Below, in pieces: positions 52,555 through 60,112 of a stretch of 64,000 nt of DNA. This DNA comes from JACQQW01 sp964520655 (GTDB lineage: Bacteria; Omnitrophota; Gorgyraeia; Zapsychrales; Fredricksoniimonadaceae): assembly GCA_964520655.1 (NCBI GenBank), contig CAZFNI010000003.1, positions 62,001 to 126,000 of the forward strand, given 5' to 3'. The stretch's first letter is position 1, and every line of letters starts with the position of its first letter. Below the pieces are notes generated by a model, which made no database searches, was not told the DNA's origin, and saw nothing but the letters and a program-made list of their open reading frames with translations. The translations under genes were made by a program, and so were the position numbers.

Positions 52555-53552
52555 TGGCAGAATTAAGACGCGACCCGATCGTTGGACGATGGGTGATCAT
52601 AGACAGCGACCACCAGAAGGGACCGGGGGATTTTATCAAAGAAACTGCCAATTTGCCCGGCTCTAAGGACACCTGCCAATTTTGTCCAGGCAAGGAGCAT
52701 TTTACCCCGCCGGAAGTTGATGCCCTGCGTCCCAAAGATAGCAAGCCGGATTCTGCTGGCTGGATGGTGCGCACCGTTCCTAATAAATTCCCGGCATTGA
52801 CCACGGAAGGGGACGTGGAAAAAGAAGCATACGGCATGTTTGATGTGATGAGCGGTGTCGGGGCGCATGAAGTGGTCATTGAAACCCCGGACCATCAGAA
52901 AAATCTGGCGGACTTAAGCGCGGAGGAGATGGGGTTTGTTCTGGGTCAGTTCTTAAGCCGCAGCAAGGCGCTTTCACTGGATGACAGGGTCGCCTATGTC
53001 AGCATTTTTAAGAATTTCGGTTCATCCGCGGGGGCGACCGTTGAACACGCCCATAGCCAGATCATCGCTTTACCCATGGTACCGAAATTGGTCAACGAGG
53101 AATTGCGCGGCAGCCAGCAGTATTATGAAGACAATGGCCGCTGCGTATTTTGTGATGTGATCGACCAGGAATACAAAGACCGTGACCGCATCGTCAGCGA
53201 GAGTAAATCATTTTTGGCTGTTTGCCCGTATGCGCCGCGTTATGCCTTTGAGACCTGGATCATGCCCAAAGCGCATCAGGCGTCTTTTAATGACATCCAG
53301 GCGGACATGCTTGCTGATCTCTCCGCCCATCTGGTGGATGTGCTTAAAAAGATGCGCAAGGTCTTGTCTAATCCGTCGTATAATTTCTTTATTCACACCT
53401 CGCCGGTCAAATATGACAGACCTGAATGTTATCACTGGCATATTGAGATCATCCCCAAACTGACCCGCAGTATCGGTTTTGAGTGGGGCACGGGACTACA
53501 CATCACCCCGACCTATCCGCATACCGCGGCCAAGTTCCTGCGCGAAGCGTAA
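52554..53552 (+). CDS. Galactose-1-phosphate uridylyltransferase-like protein
   Basis: A 332-residue homologue of the previous gene and about as long as bacterial GalT. The active motif is intact: EHAHSQIIALPM, with the nucleophile H167. It has a CQFC pair, HEVVIETPDHQKN and CYHWHIEIIPKLTR. It exchanges UMP between UDP-glucose and hexose-1-phosphate, or acts as a related nucleotidylyltransferase. Its start codon overlaps the previous stop. The downstream GAPDH has its own promoter, so the pair is its own unit. Substrate is inference. Confidence 0.9.
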   Translation: MAELRRDPIVGRWVIIDSDHQKGPGDFIKETANLPGSKDTCQFCPGKEHFTPPEVDALRPKDSKPDSAGWMVRTVPNKFPALTTEGDVEKEAYGMFDVMSGVGAHEVVIETPDHQKNLADLSAEEMGFVLGQFLSRSKALSLDDRVAYVSIFKNFGSSAGATVEHAHSQIIALPMVPKLVNEELRGSQQYYEDNGRCVFCDVIDQEYKDRDRIVSESKSFLAVCPYAPRYAFETWIMPKAHQASFNDIQADMLADLSAHLVDVLKKMRKVLSNPSYNFFIHTSPVKYDRPECYHWHIEIIPKLTRSIGFEWGTGLHITPTYPHTAAKFLREA

Positions 53553-53577
53553 GCCAAACAGCTGATGCCATTTTTTA

Positions 53578-53608
53578 TTGACAAAAGTTTCAAGCCGGAT
53601 ATTATTGT
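53578..53608 (+). promoter_or_regulatory. Candidate promoter of gap
   Basis: TTGACA at 53578-53583, and TATTGT at 53603-53608 as the best -10 (19-base spacer). The predicted leader is about 70 bases, followed by an AAAGGA site before ATG 53687. The -35 is exact; the -10 is weak. Confidence 0.45.
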
Positions 53609-53686
53609 TAGATTCATTTTGAACACATGTGGAACCGCTGTTTTGGCGGTGTCGCTATATAGGTACGTTAACGAAAGGATAAGCAT

Positions 53687-54748
53687 ATGGCAGTAAAAGT
53701 GGGTATCAATGGTTTCGGCCGCATCGGCCGCATGGTGTTCCAGGCGATCTGTGATCAAGGTTTGCTCGGCAAAGAGATCGATGTTGTGGCTGTTGTCGAC
53801 GTTTCCACCGACGCGGATTATTTCGCGTATCAAATTCGTTATGATTCCGTCCATGGTCATTTCAAGCACCAAGTAAGCACCGCCAAGAGCGATGCCTCCA
53901 AGGAAGAAGCGGATATCATCGTGGTCAATGGTCAGAAGATCAAGTGCGTGGCCGCGACCAAGAATCCAGCGGAATTGCCCTGGAAAGCGTTAGGCGTTGA
54001 TATCGTTATCGAATCGACCGGTTTATTCACGGAAAGCGAAAAGGCCGCGGGCCACTTGCAGGCTGGCGCTAAGAAGGTCATCATTTCCGCTCCTGCCAAA
54101 GGCGATGTGAAAACGATCGTCATGGGGGTTAACGAGCACGAATATGATGCCGCCAAGCATAACATCATTTCCAATGCCAGCTGCACCACCAACTGTTTGG
54201 CTCCGTTGGTTCATGTCTTATTAAAGGAAGGCATCGGGATCGAAACAGGCCTGATGACAACCATTCACGCGTATACAGCCACCCAGAAAACCGTTGACGG
54301 CCCATCCAAGAAAGATTGGCGCGGCGGCCGCGCGGCGGCGATCAACACCATCCCTTCAACGACCGGGGCCGCTAAAGCCGTCGGTGAAGTGTTGCCGGCA
54401 ACCAAGGGTAAATTGACCGGGATGGCGTTCCGCGTTCCGACGGCAGACGTTTCTGTCGTGGATCTAACATTCCGTTCCACCAAAGATACCTCGATCGAAG
54501 AGATCGATGCGTTGTTAAAGAAAGCTTCAGAAACCTACTTAAAGAACATCTTAGGCTACACCAGAGAAGAATTGGTATCGACCGATTTCATCCATGATAG
54601 CCGTTCTTCTATCTATGATTCACTGGCGACCACCCAGAATAATCTTAAGGGCGAGAAACGGTTCTTCAAGATCGTTTCCTGGTATGACAATGAATGGGGT
54701 TATTCCAACCGTGTTGTCGACTTGGTCCGTTATATCATCAAGAAGTAA
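53687..54748 (+). CDS. gap: Glyceraldehyde-3-phosphate dehydrogenase, glycosomal/GapC-like type
   Basis: A 353-residue glycolytic enzyme. The NAD motif is INGFGRIGRM, the catalytic Cys is C166 in SNASCTTNCLAP, and the substrate segment is AAAINTIPSTTGAAKAVG. It is longer than typical bacterial GapA (about 330). The extra residues and long stretches (DYFAYQIRYDSVHGHFKHQV, DSRSSIYDS, RRFFKIVSWYDNEWGYS-like) match the form also found in trypanosome glycosomes and spirochaetes. It has its own promoter and a strong terminator directly after. Confidence 0.96.
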   Translation: MAVKVGINGFGRIGRMVFQAICDQGLLGKEIDVVAVVDVSTDADYFAYQIRYDSVHGHFKHQVSTAKSDASKEEADIIVVNGQKIKCVAATKNPAELPWKALGVDIVIESTGLFTESEKAAGHLQAGAKKVIISAPAKGDVKTIVMGVNEHEYDAAKHNIISNASCTTNCLAPLVHVLLKEGIGIETGLMTTIHAYTATQKTVDGPSKKDWRGGRAAAINTIPSTTGAAKAVGEVLPATKGKLTGMAFRVPTADVSVVDLTFRSTKDTSIEEIDALLKKASETYLKNILGYTREELVSTDFIHDSRSSIYDSLATTQNNLKGEKRFFKIVSWYDNEWGYSNRVVDLVRYIIKK

Positions 54749-54754
54749 GTTGTT

Positions 54755-54784
54755 TTGTTCTATTCTAAAAAGACCAGCTATAAT
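54755..54784 (+). promoter_or_regulatory. Candidate promoter nested within the gap terminator
   Basis: TTGTTC at 54755-54760, an 18-base spacer, and TATAAT at 54779-54784 that spans the end of the left stem arm and the loop of the gap terminator. A transcript starting near 54791 would contain only the right arm, so it would not be terminated. It would serve the DUF4346 gene. Confidence 0.45.
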
Positions 54785-54806
54785 CCTAACTAGCTGGTCT
54801 TTTTTT
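54767..54806 (+). terminator. Intrinsic terminator of gap
   Basis: AAAAAGACCAGCTA (54767-54780) pairs with TAGCTGGTCTTTTT (54791-54804) around a ten-base loop, followed by a run of seven T residues starting at 54800. A textbook rho-independent terminator; the A-tract on the other side makes it bidirectional. Confidence 0.92.
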
Positions 54807-54819
54807 GTCTAAAGGGTCA

Positions 54820-55185
54820 ATGACTAAGAAAGTCAAATATATCTGGCATAAACAAACGGTCGCATCTGATTGTGTAACGATCGATTGTCCGGTTTTTGAC
54901 CATATCAAGGATTTCAGAAGAGACCCGACGGGGTATTATTTGCTGATCCGGGTGGATTATCCGCGCAAGAGGATCGAGGTCGCGGTTTGCGACGGGAAAC
55001 ACAATATCGTGAGGATATTCCGCGGCAAAGCCCCGGTCGATGTTTATGAGGGGATCTTCCGATATGAAAAGCGCCATCGCAAGCGTTGGTTCTTAGACAA
55101 GGGGCATGCCGCGTATCTGGGGAAAGAATTAAGAAAAGCCCAGATCGCGATCGAATCAGGCAGCAATGATTATATACAGGAATAA
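54820..55185 (+). CDS. DUF4346 family protein
   Basis: A 121-residue protein. I chose ATG 54820; a TTG at 54805 lies in the terminator T-run. It contains the DUF4346 pattern: DPTGYYLLIRVDYPRKRIEVAVCD, a central segment and then HAAYLGKELRKAQIAIESGSNDYIQE, matching the family's HAxYLGxELxKAExAL ending. DUF4346 occurs alone and fused to dihydropteroate-synthase-like proteins in archaea and cyanobacteria; its role is unknown. The neighbours suggest a link to folate or one-carbon metabolism (MetF, B12 uptake), but this is inference. Confidence 0.75.
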   Translation: MTKKVKYIWHKQTVASDCVTIDCPVFDHIKDFRRDPTGYYLLIRVDYPRKRIEVAVCDGKHNIVRIFRGKAPVDVYEGIFRYEKRHRKRWFLDKGHAAYLGKELRKAQIAIESGSNDYIQE

Positions 55186-55189
55186 TTCA

Positions 55190-55217
55190 TTGACTTTTGT
55201 GAAAGGATAATTAGAAT
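55190..55217 (+). promoter_or_regulatory. Promoter of the DUF6580 gene, leaderless geometry
   Basis: TTGACT at 55190-55195, a 16-base spacer, TAGAAT at 55212-55217. The -10 ends six bases before ATG 55224 and no ribosome site is in range, so the mRNA probably begins at the start codon. Confidence 0.6.
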
Positions 55218-55223
55218 ACCCAC

Positions 55224-55742
55224 ATGTTCGCTATTCTTTTAGTCATTGTTGGAATTTTTTCCCGCGTTATCATCCACACGCCGCAATTCACCGCGACACT
55301 CGCTGTCGCCTTATTCGCCGGCATGTACCTCAATAAACGTTTATCCTGGATCGTTCCCGTAGGAATGATGTTCGTGACCGATCTGATCTTGGGTTTTCAT
55401 GACACCATGCTTTTCACCTACGGCAGCATGCTGTTGATCAGCGCCATCGGTGTTTGGCTTAAGAACCGTAAGAATGCCGTGAACGTTTTTGCCTCCAGCA
55501 TAGGAGCGGCGTTCTTATTCTTTGTTGTCACCAATTTTGGGGCTTTTCTGACATTGTATCCGCGCACCTGGGGCGGACTTTATGAATGCTACATTTTAGC
55601 TATACCTTTCTTTAGAAGTACGTTGCTCAGTACCGTTGCTTATAGCCTGGTGTTCTACTTCGGCTATGAAGCATTGCTCAAGTATCAGATGGGGAAATCC
55701 TGTGCGATTCAGGAGCAGTCCCGCTGCGGTAAGTCCTCTTAA
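55224..55742 (+). CDS. DUF6580 family membrane protein, putative cobalamin-related transporter
   Basis: A 172-residue protein with five or six predicted transmembrane helices (segments at about 3-20, 22-40, 42-60, 62-78, 85-105, 118-150). It matches DUF6580 (DLILGFHDTMLFTYGSM, ITNFGAF-like VTNFGAFLTLYPRTWGG, AIPFFRSTLLS). The group is often found next to B12 riboswitches and TonB receptors and is proposed as an inner-membrane carrier. The last 20 codons coincide with the cobalamin riboswitch, so the natural C-terminus (about YEALLKYQ) runs into RNA sequence. It overlaps the regulatory element of btuB. Confidence 0.82.
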   Translation: MFAILLVIVGIFSRVIIHTPQFTATLAVALFAGMYLNKRLSWIVPVGMMFVTDLILGFHDTMLFTYGSMLLISAIGVWLKNRKNAVNVFASSIGAAFLFFVVTNFGAFLTLYPRTWGGLYECYILAIPFFRSTLLSTVAYSLVFYFGYEALLKYQMGKSCAIQEQSRCGKSS

Positions 55743-55775
55743 AAAAGAGGAACAAGTCCGAATACCTGCTGATAC
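55682..55775 (+). promoter_or_regulatory. Cobalamin (B12) riboswitch
   Basis: P1 is GTATCAG (55682-55688) with CTGATAC (55769-55775), a perfect 7-base stem. Inside is GGGGAAATCC, GCGATTCAGGAGCAG, CCGCTGCGGTAAG, a CCTCTT-AAAA-AAGAGG hairpin (55735-55750) and the B12-box-like AAGTCCGAATACCTGCTG, all aligning to the E. coli btuB riboswitch. The region between P1 and GGGGAA is short. It lies 36 bases before the TonB receptor and overlaps the DUF6580 coding end. It would switch off btuB expression when cobalamin binds. Confidence 0.88.
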
Positions 55776-55810
55776 GTTTTTTATTAACCCTACGTTAGAT
55801 AGGAGTTGTC

Positions 55811-57793
55811 ATGTTCTTCTTGTGCCTGCTGTTGCTTTTCGTTGCCTCGCCTGTATCCGCTCAAACCATTGATCTAGAGAAGATCGTTTTAACCGCAAGC
55901 CGTTATGAACAAGACGCACGGCATATGCCCTCTTCAGTGACGGTGATCTCGCAGGATGATATCAAGAATAGCCATGCTCAGACCGTTTCTGATGTGCTCA
56001 AAGGTCAGTCAGGTCTGCAGGTCACGGATAATAGCTCTCCCAAAACGGTGGCCGTTGATATCAGAGGTTTTGGGGATACGGCGACACGCAATGTGCTGGT
56101 GTTGGTCAATCACCGCCGCATGAATCCAGTGGATAATTCCGGGCCGGATTTTTTGGCCATCCCTTTAGAGTCGATCGATCATATCGAGATCATCCGCGGC
56201 GCGGCCTCCGTGCTTTATGGCGATAACGCGGTCGGCGGGGTCATCAATATCATCACTAAAAAGGGGAAGACAGGCAATCACGCAGCCCTTTCCGCCAGTT
56301 ACGGCAGCTATGATACATTAAAGACTTCTCAGGAGTTCTACGGCGGGCAATCCCGTGTTGATTATTATTTTAATACCCAGCAATATGAGACCGACGGATA
56401 TCGGGCCAACAGCCAGCTGCGCAGCCGTGATTATGTCGGGCGCGTCGGTGTGACCCCGGTTGATCCGTTAAAATTGGATGTGAAGTTCAATTGGCATGAG
56501 GACCGCTATGGGTTGACTGGAGGATTAAAAGATGCTCCATTGGCTTTGTTGGGGCCTCGCGGCACAGCGAACCCCGAGGATTATGCATCGACTAAGGACC
56601 GCATGGTCGCCTTGACAGCGGATCTTAATCCGTGGGGACAGGAAGAGTTGGGGCATTTCATTGTTGATACGTCTTTTCGCAATCGTGACACCTATGCTGT
56701 TTTTTATTCTTTTGGAGAATATGCGACCAAGCGTAACATCAACAGCTGGGGGATCAATGGCCGTTATGTGCTGGAACGTTTGGTGGATGATAAACATCTT
56801 AACCTGGCCGCGGGTGTCGATTATTATACGGATGACAATTGGATCTATGGCAGCGCCGGGAACAGCGACAATCTAACCATTACCAAGAATGAAATAGGTG
56901 CATATCTCAATGGCAGTTATGAGTTTCTAGAGCATTTATTTCTGGAGGCAGGAACCCGTTATGACAAGGCGTACTATACGTTCAACCAGGTTAGCGGCAC
57001 GAAAACCTATCAGAAACATCATCCAGACAAACATATCGCCTCGGGCGGTTTGCGTTATGAATATGGTACGGGAAGTAATGTCTTTGCCAATGTTAACCAG
57101 ACATTCCGGTTTCTGACGACGGATGATTGGTTCGACACATTTAATGGGTTAAACACAGCGCTCAATCAACAAAAAGGCATTCAGTATCAGGCTGGGGTGA
57201 AGCATCGTTTCGATGATATCCTGACGGTCGGGCTTACCCCGTATTGGATCGATAACCGCAATGAAATATTCTTAGACCCCGCGGGAGGCGGCGGTTTTGG
57301 GGCGACAAGTAATTATGATAAGACGCGGCGCATCGGTGTGGAATATGAGCAGAACGTTGATCTAAAAGCGCTACTGAAAGAGCAGCGTCTAAAACGCTTG
57401 TCATGGAAAACCAATTACACCTATCAGCATGCGGCCTTTCCTAAAGGCCTTTATAAAGGCAATGAGATACCGATGGCGCCGCGATTTGCGGGGGCAACCA
57501 GCTTAACCTTAGGGTTGACCGAGCATATGGACTGGATGCTGCAGGGGCGATATACCGGACGACAATTCGCGATCAATGATGCCGGTAATGTTTTGCCGCA
57601 AACAGATCCCTATTTCGTGATGGATACGCGTTTAAGCTACGCCAAAGATGCCTGGGAGATCTTCGGTGAAGTGGACAATCTATTAGACACGCATTACGAC
57701 ATCTACGTCAGCAAAGCGATCACTTCCAGCATCAAGTCCCATTTCCCCGCCGCAGGCAGGTCCTATAATGCCGGGATCAAAGTGACGTTCTAA
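55811..57793 (+). CDS. btuB: TonB-dependent outer-membrane receptor, BtuB-like
   Basis: A 660-residue receptor that imports cobalamin across the outer membrane. A signal peptide ends at PVSAQ, followed by a TonB-box-like segment (IDLEKIVLTASR). The plug domain covers about 30-160 (VSDVLKGQSGLQV, VAVDIRGFGDTATRN, IEIIRGAASVLYGDNAVGGVINI). The barrel covers about 165-660, with the LDTHYDIYVSKA motif and a final aromatic residue (KVTF). The AGGAG site is just before ATG 55811. Its position right after a B12 riboswitch makes cobalamin the likely ligand. The 3' end overlaps metF, which is on the other strand. Confidence 0.92.
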   Translation: MFFLCLLLLFVASPVSAQTIDLEKIVLTASRYEQDARHMPSSVTVISQDDIKNSHAQTVSDVLKGQSGLQVTDNSSPKTVAVDIRGFGDTATRNVLVLVNHRRMNPVDNSGPDFLAIPLESIDHIEIIRGAASVLYGDNAVGGVINIITKKGKTGNHAALSASYGSYDTLKTSQEFYGGQSRVDYYFNTQQYETDGYRANSQLRSRDYVGRVGVTPVDPLKLDVKFNWHEDRYGLTGGLKDAPLALLGPRGTANPEDYASTKDRMVALTADLNPWGQEELGHFIVDTSFRNRDTYAVFYSFGEYATKRNINSWGINGRYVLERLVDDKHLNLAAGVDYYTDDNWIYGSAGNSDNLTITKNEIGAYLNGSYEFLEHLFLEAGTRYDKAYYTFNQVSGTKTYQKHHPDKHIASGGLRYEYGTGSNVFANVNQTFRFLTTDDWFDTFNGLNTALNQQKGIQYQAGVKHRFDDILTVGLTPYWIDNRNEIFLDPAGGGGFGATSNYDKTRRIGVEYEQNVDLKALLKEQRLKRLSWKTNYTYQHAAFPKGLYKGNEIPMAPRFAGATSLTLGLTEHMDWMLQGRYTGRQFAINDAGNVLPQTDPYFVMDTRLSYAKDAWEIFGEVDNLLDTHYDIYVSKAITSSIKSHFPAAGRSYNAGIKVTF

Positions 57794-58655
57794 GTTGATT
57801 TAAGATCTCATCCGTCGGGGATAGTTTGTTGAGCGTATAAAAATGCAGGCCAGGGGCACCGTTGTTTAAGAGATCTTGGCATTGCTTGACCGCAAAATCA
57901 ATGCCTGCTTTGAAGACGGCTTGAGGGTCATCGGCGATGGGTTTAAAGGTGTCATGAACGATGGGGGGGATCGTTGCCCCGCACAGCGCGCAGAAGCGCA
58001 CCAGCGCATTGTAGTCGGTGATCGGCAGTATCCCAGGAATAATCCGGGCGCTGACGCCCAGTTTCTTTAACCGCACGATATAGTTGTAATATTCTCGATT
58101 ATCAAAGAACAGCTGGGTGATGATAAAATCCGCACCAGCATCGACCTTTCCTTTTAGGATGCGGGCATCAAATTCTTTATCCGGTGCCAAGATGTGCCCC
58201 TCGGGAAAACCTGCCGCGCCGATCGCGGCCTTTGCCCCAAATGACTGGCGGATAAAAGCGATCAGATCGCTGGAATGGGCGAAGTTCTCGTTCGTCAATT
58301 GATAATCAGGGTTATCTTTAGGCGGATCGCCGCGCAAGGCCAGTATATTGCTGATCCCCCGCTGTTTCATGTCTTCCAGGATATGATGGATATCTGTTTT
58401 GGTGTGCATCACGCAGGTTAGATGCGCCATGGCGGGGATATGGTGTTTATCCTGGATATGGCTGACTATATCTAGCGTTTTCCCCCGGCTTGAGCCGCCG
58501 GCACCGTAGGTGCAGGAGAAGAAATCCGGTTTAAGTGCCGCGAATTGTTTGATCGTTTGGAATAGTTTTATTTCTCCCTCGGGGGTTTTGGGAGGGAATA
58601 ATTCAAAAGAAATGGTAAATTGCTTCTTTGTGAAGATGTCATTGATGTTTGGCAT
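57777..58655 (-). CDS. metF: 5,10-methylenetetrahydrofolate reductase
   Basis: A 292-residue flavoenzyme that reduces methylene-THF to methyl-THF for methionine synthesis. I chose the ATG ending at 58655 (MPNINDIFTKKQFTISFELFPPK); a longer frame begins at 58697. Conserved segments are FELFPPKTPEGE with the catalytic Glu, CTYGAGGSSR, HLTCV, LALRGDPP and GADFIITQLFFDN. It supplies the methyl donor of B12-dependent methionine synthase, which fits the neighbouring cobalamin module. Its 3' end overlaps the receptor gene by 17 bases, convergent. Confidence 0.95.
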   Translation of the reverse strand: MPNINDIFTKKQFTISFELFPPKTPEGEIKLFQTIKQFAALKPDFFSCTYGAGGSSRGKTLDIVSHIQDKHHIPAMAHLTCVMHTKTDIHHILEDMKQRGISNILALRGDPPKDNPDYQLTNENFAHSSDLIAFIRQSFGAKAAIGAAGFPEGHILAPDKEFDARILKGKVDAGADFIITQLFFDNREYYNYIVRLKKLGVSARIIPGILPITDYNALVRFCALCGATIPPIVHDTFKPIADDPQAVFKAGIDFAVKQCQDLLNNGAPGLHFYTLNKLSPTDEILNQLRTSL

Positions 58656-60018
58656 GGCGGTTATTATACAAAATATTTGCGGTGTATGCGATGACAATTA
58701 TGTATAACGGCGCGATCGGCAGGCAATAGCGGGTGAGGATAAAGAAAAAGGAATACGTACTGATAAAAAGAAGAATGAATGCTCCCACCATGTTCATGAT
58801 CAAGGAATTCTTGCCCTGAAGGCTGTTCCACCCTAGAAAGAAGATGGCGGCGATGGTCACAAGGCTGACAAGCAGGCGGAGCAGATCTTTAAAAGCGGCG
58901 TGCGTATAGATACGTTGAAGCCAATCAGGGTATTGAACAAACCCGATCTGTGTTGATTCCCAGAAAAACATTTTGATCCCTTCAAGGATGGTCCAAGCGG
59001 CATATTGCAGAGGATTGGACAGTGCATGCCGGGCGGAGGCTTTCAGCAATTCCTGATTAATGGCTTCAGGGGATTGGAGGGCATTTCTTAAATGGGTCAT
59101 TTTCACCATGCCTAAGTCATCAGATTTCTTATATGACCAGAAGTCGCAGGTGTTGCTGTCAAAGAAATGTTTGCATACGCCTTCGCCGGGAGTATAGGCG
59201 AGCCCGCTTAAGATACGTGTCGTGTCCATGGGCTGCATCCGGCGGGCTGTATTGCCGTATAAGGCCCAGGATGCCCTATTGGTTATGGCATATTGACCAT
59301 TGATCGCGCGATTCACGTTCTTGTACATTTGCGTGGGCAGGAGGAATGCACAGAAACTCAATAGCGCGCACAAAAGGATTATTTTCCGATGATCTTGGTT
59401 TTTCCAAAGGGTCGTATAAAGAACGATGAAAAATAAGGGGGTGATGATCTCGAAAGAGGCTTTGACTAAGGTCAGCAGGAAAAAGGCAATGCCGATAAAT
59501 AGGGCAAAAGCGATGCTTGGGCCCATGCGTTTGTTTTCAATAGACCGGGCTAGATGGTAGATCAGTAAAAATAAGGGCAAGATAAAGGGTAATGCTGCAA
59601 TTTCTGAATATAAACTGAAGGCCATGTTATTGATCGCCGGCGAGAATCCCAGATAAAGCAGAGCGGCGGCGGCAATATGTTGTTGTATATTCAATATTTG
59701 CATCAAACGCAAGGCGCAGAGCTGATTAAGCCCCAGGATCACGCATCCCAATATGGTCAGGATGGGCTGATAGGGCAGATGATACCAGAAACCCATCTTC
59801 ATGGAGAACGCGACCATTAAAGGGTAAACAGGTTCGCGATTGGGGCCGTCGAGGAAGTAATGCGGGAAAAATCCTTTGTCCGCGATCGATCGTCCCAGCG
59901 CTTCATACCCCAGCGCGTCTTGAGCTAGGATCATTTGGGAATGTGTTCCCAAATAAATCCACCAGATCCAGGAAAGGCCGATGCATAGCCAGGTCATTTG
60001 ATCGAAACCTATTTGCAA
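58639..60018 (-). CDS. Polytopic membrane glycosyltransferase-like protein
   Basis: A 459-residue membrane protein with about ten transmembrane helices. Near the N-terminus (about 30-70) is a loop with AQDALGYEALGRSIADKGFF and DGPNREPVYPLM, the DxxxY-like layout of the GT39/PMT_2 group; the GPNREPVYP segment is well kept in such proteins. The C-terminal part has a YWLP-like TRYCLPIAPLYIIVIAY. The family adds sugars from polyprenyl-phosphate donors. Its 3' end overlaps metF by 17 bases, so the two are coupled. Function is inferred from architecture only. Confidence 0.72.
   Translation of the reverse strand: MQIGFDQMTWLCIGLSWIWWIYLGTHSQMILAQDALGYEALGRSIADKGFFPHYFLDGPNREPVYPLMVAFSMKMGFWYHLPYQPILTILGCVILGLNQLCALRLMQILNIQQHIAAAALLYLGFSPAINNMAFSLYSEIAALPFILPLFLLIYHLARSIENKRMGPSIAFALFIGIAFFLLTLVKASFEIITPLFFIVLYTTLWKNQDHRKIILLCALLSFCAFLLPTQMYKNVNRAINGQYAITNRASWALYGNTARRMQPMDTTRILSGLAYTPGEGVCKHFFDSNTCDFWSYKKSDDLGMVKMTHLRNALQSPEAINQELLKASARHALSNPLQYAAWTILEGIKMFFWESTQIGFVQYPDWLQRIYTHAAFKDLLRLLVSLVTIAAIFFLGWNSLQGKNSLIMNMVGAFILLFISTYSFFFILTRYCLPIAPLYIIVIAYTANILYNNRHAKHQ
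58663..58668 (-). promoter_or_regulatory. Candidate -10 box of metF inside the upstream gene
   Basis: On the minus strand TATAAT (58668 to 58663) ends seven bases before the metF ATG. There is no ribosome site and no good -35. The box lies inside the 3' end of the upstream membrane-protein gene, so metF may have its own leaderless transcript in addition to read-through. Confidence 0.4.
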
Positions 60019-60112
60019 TGATTTTTAGTTTGCAGTTATTCTGATAATAAATTATTATTGTACAGCTTATCAATATTGTCCAACGCTTACAAGCACACAT
60101 TTTACAGACATT

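Noticed and set aside
55224..55742. Last 20 codons of the DUF6580 gene as real protein
   Set aside because: They coincide base for base with the conserved riboswitch core, so their composition is set by RNA. The stop is kept as the CDS end, but these residues should not be used for domain assignment.
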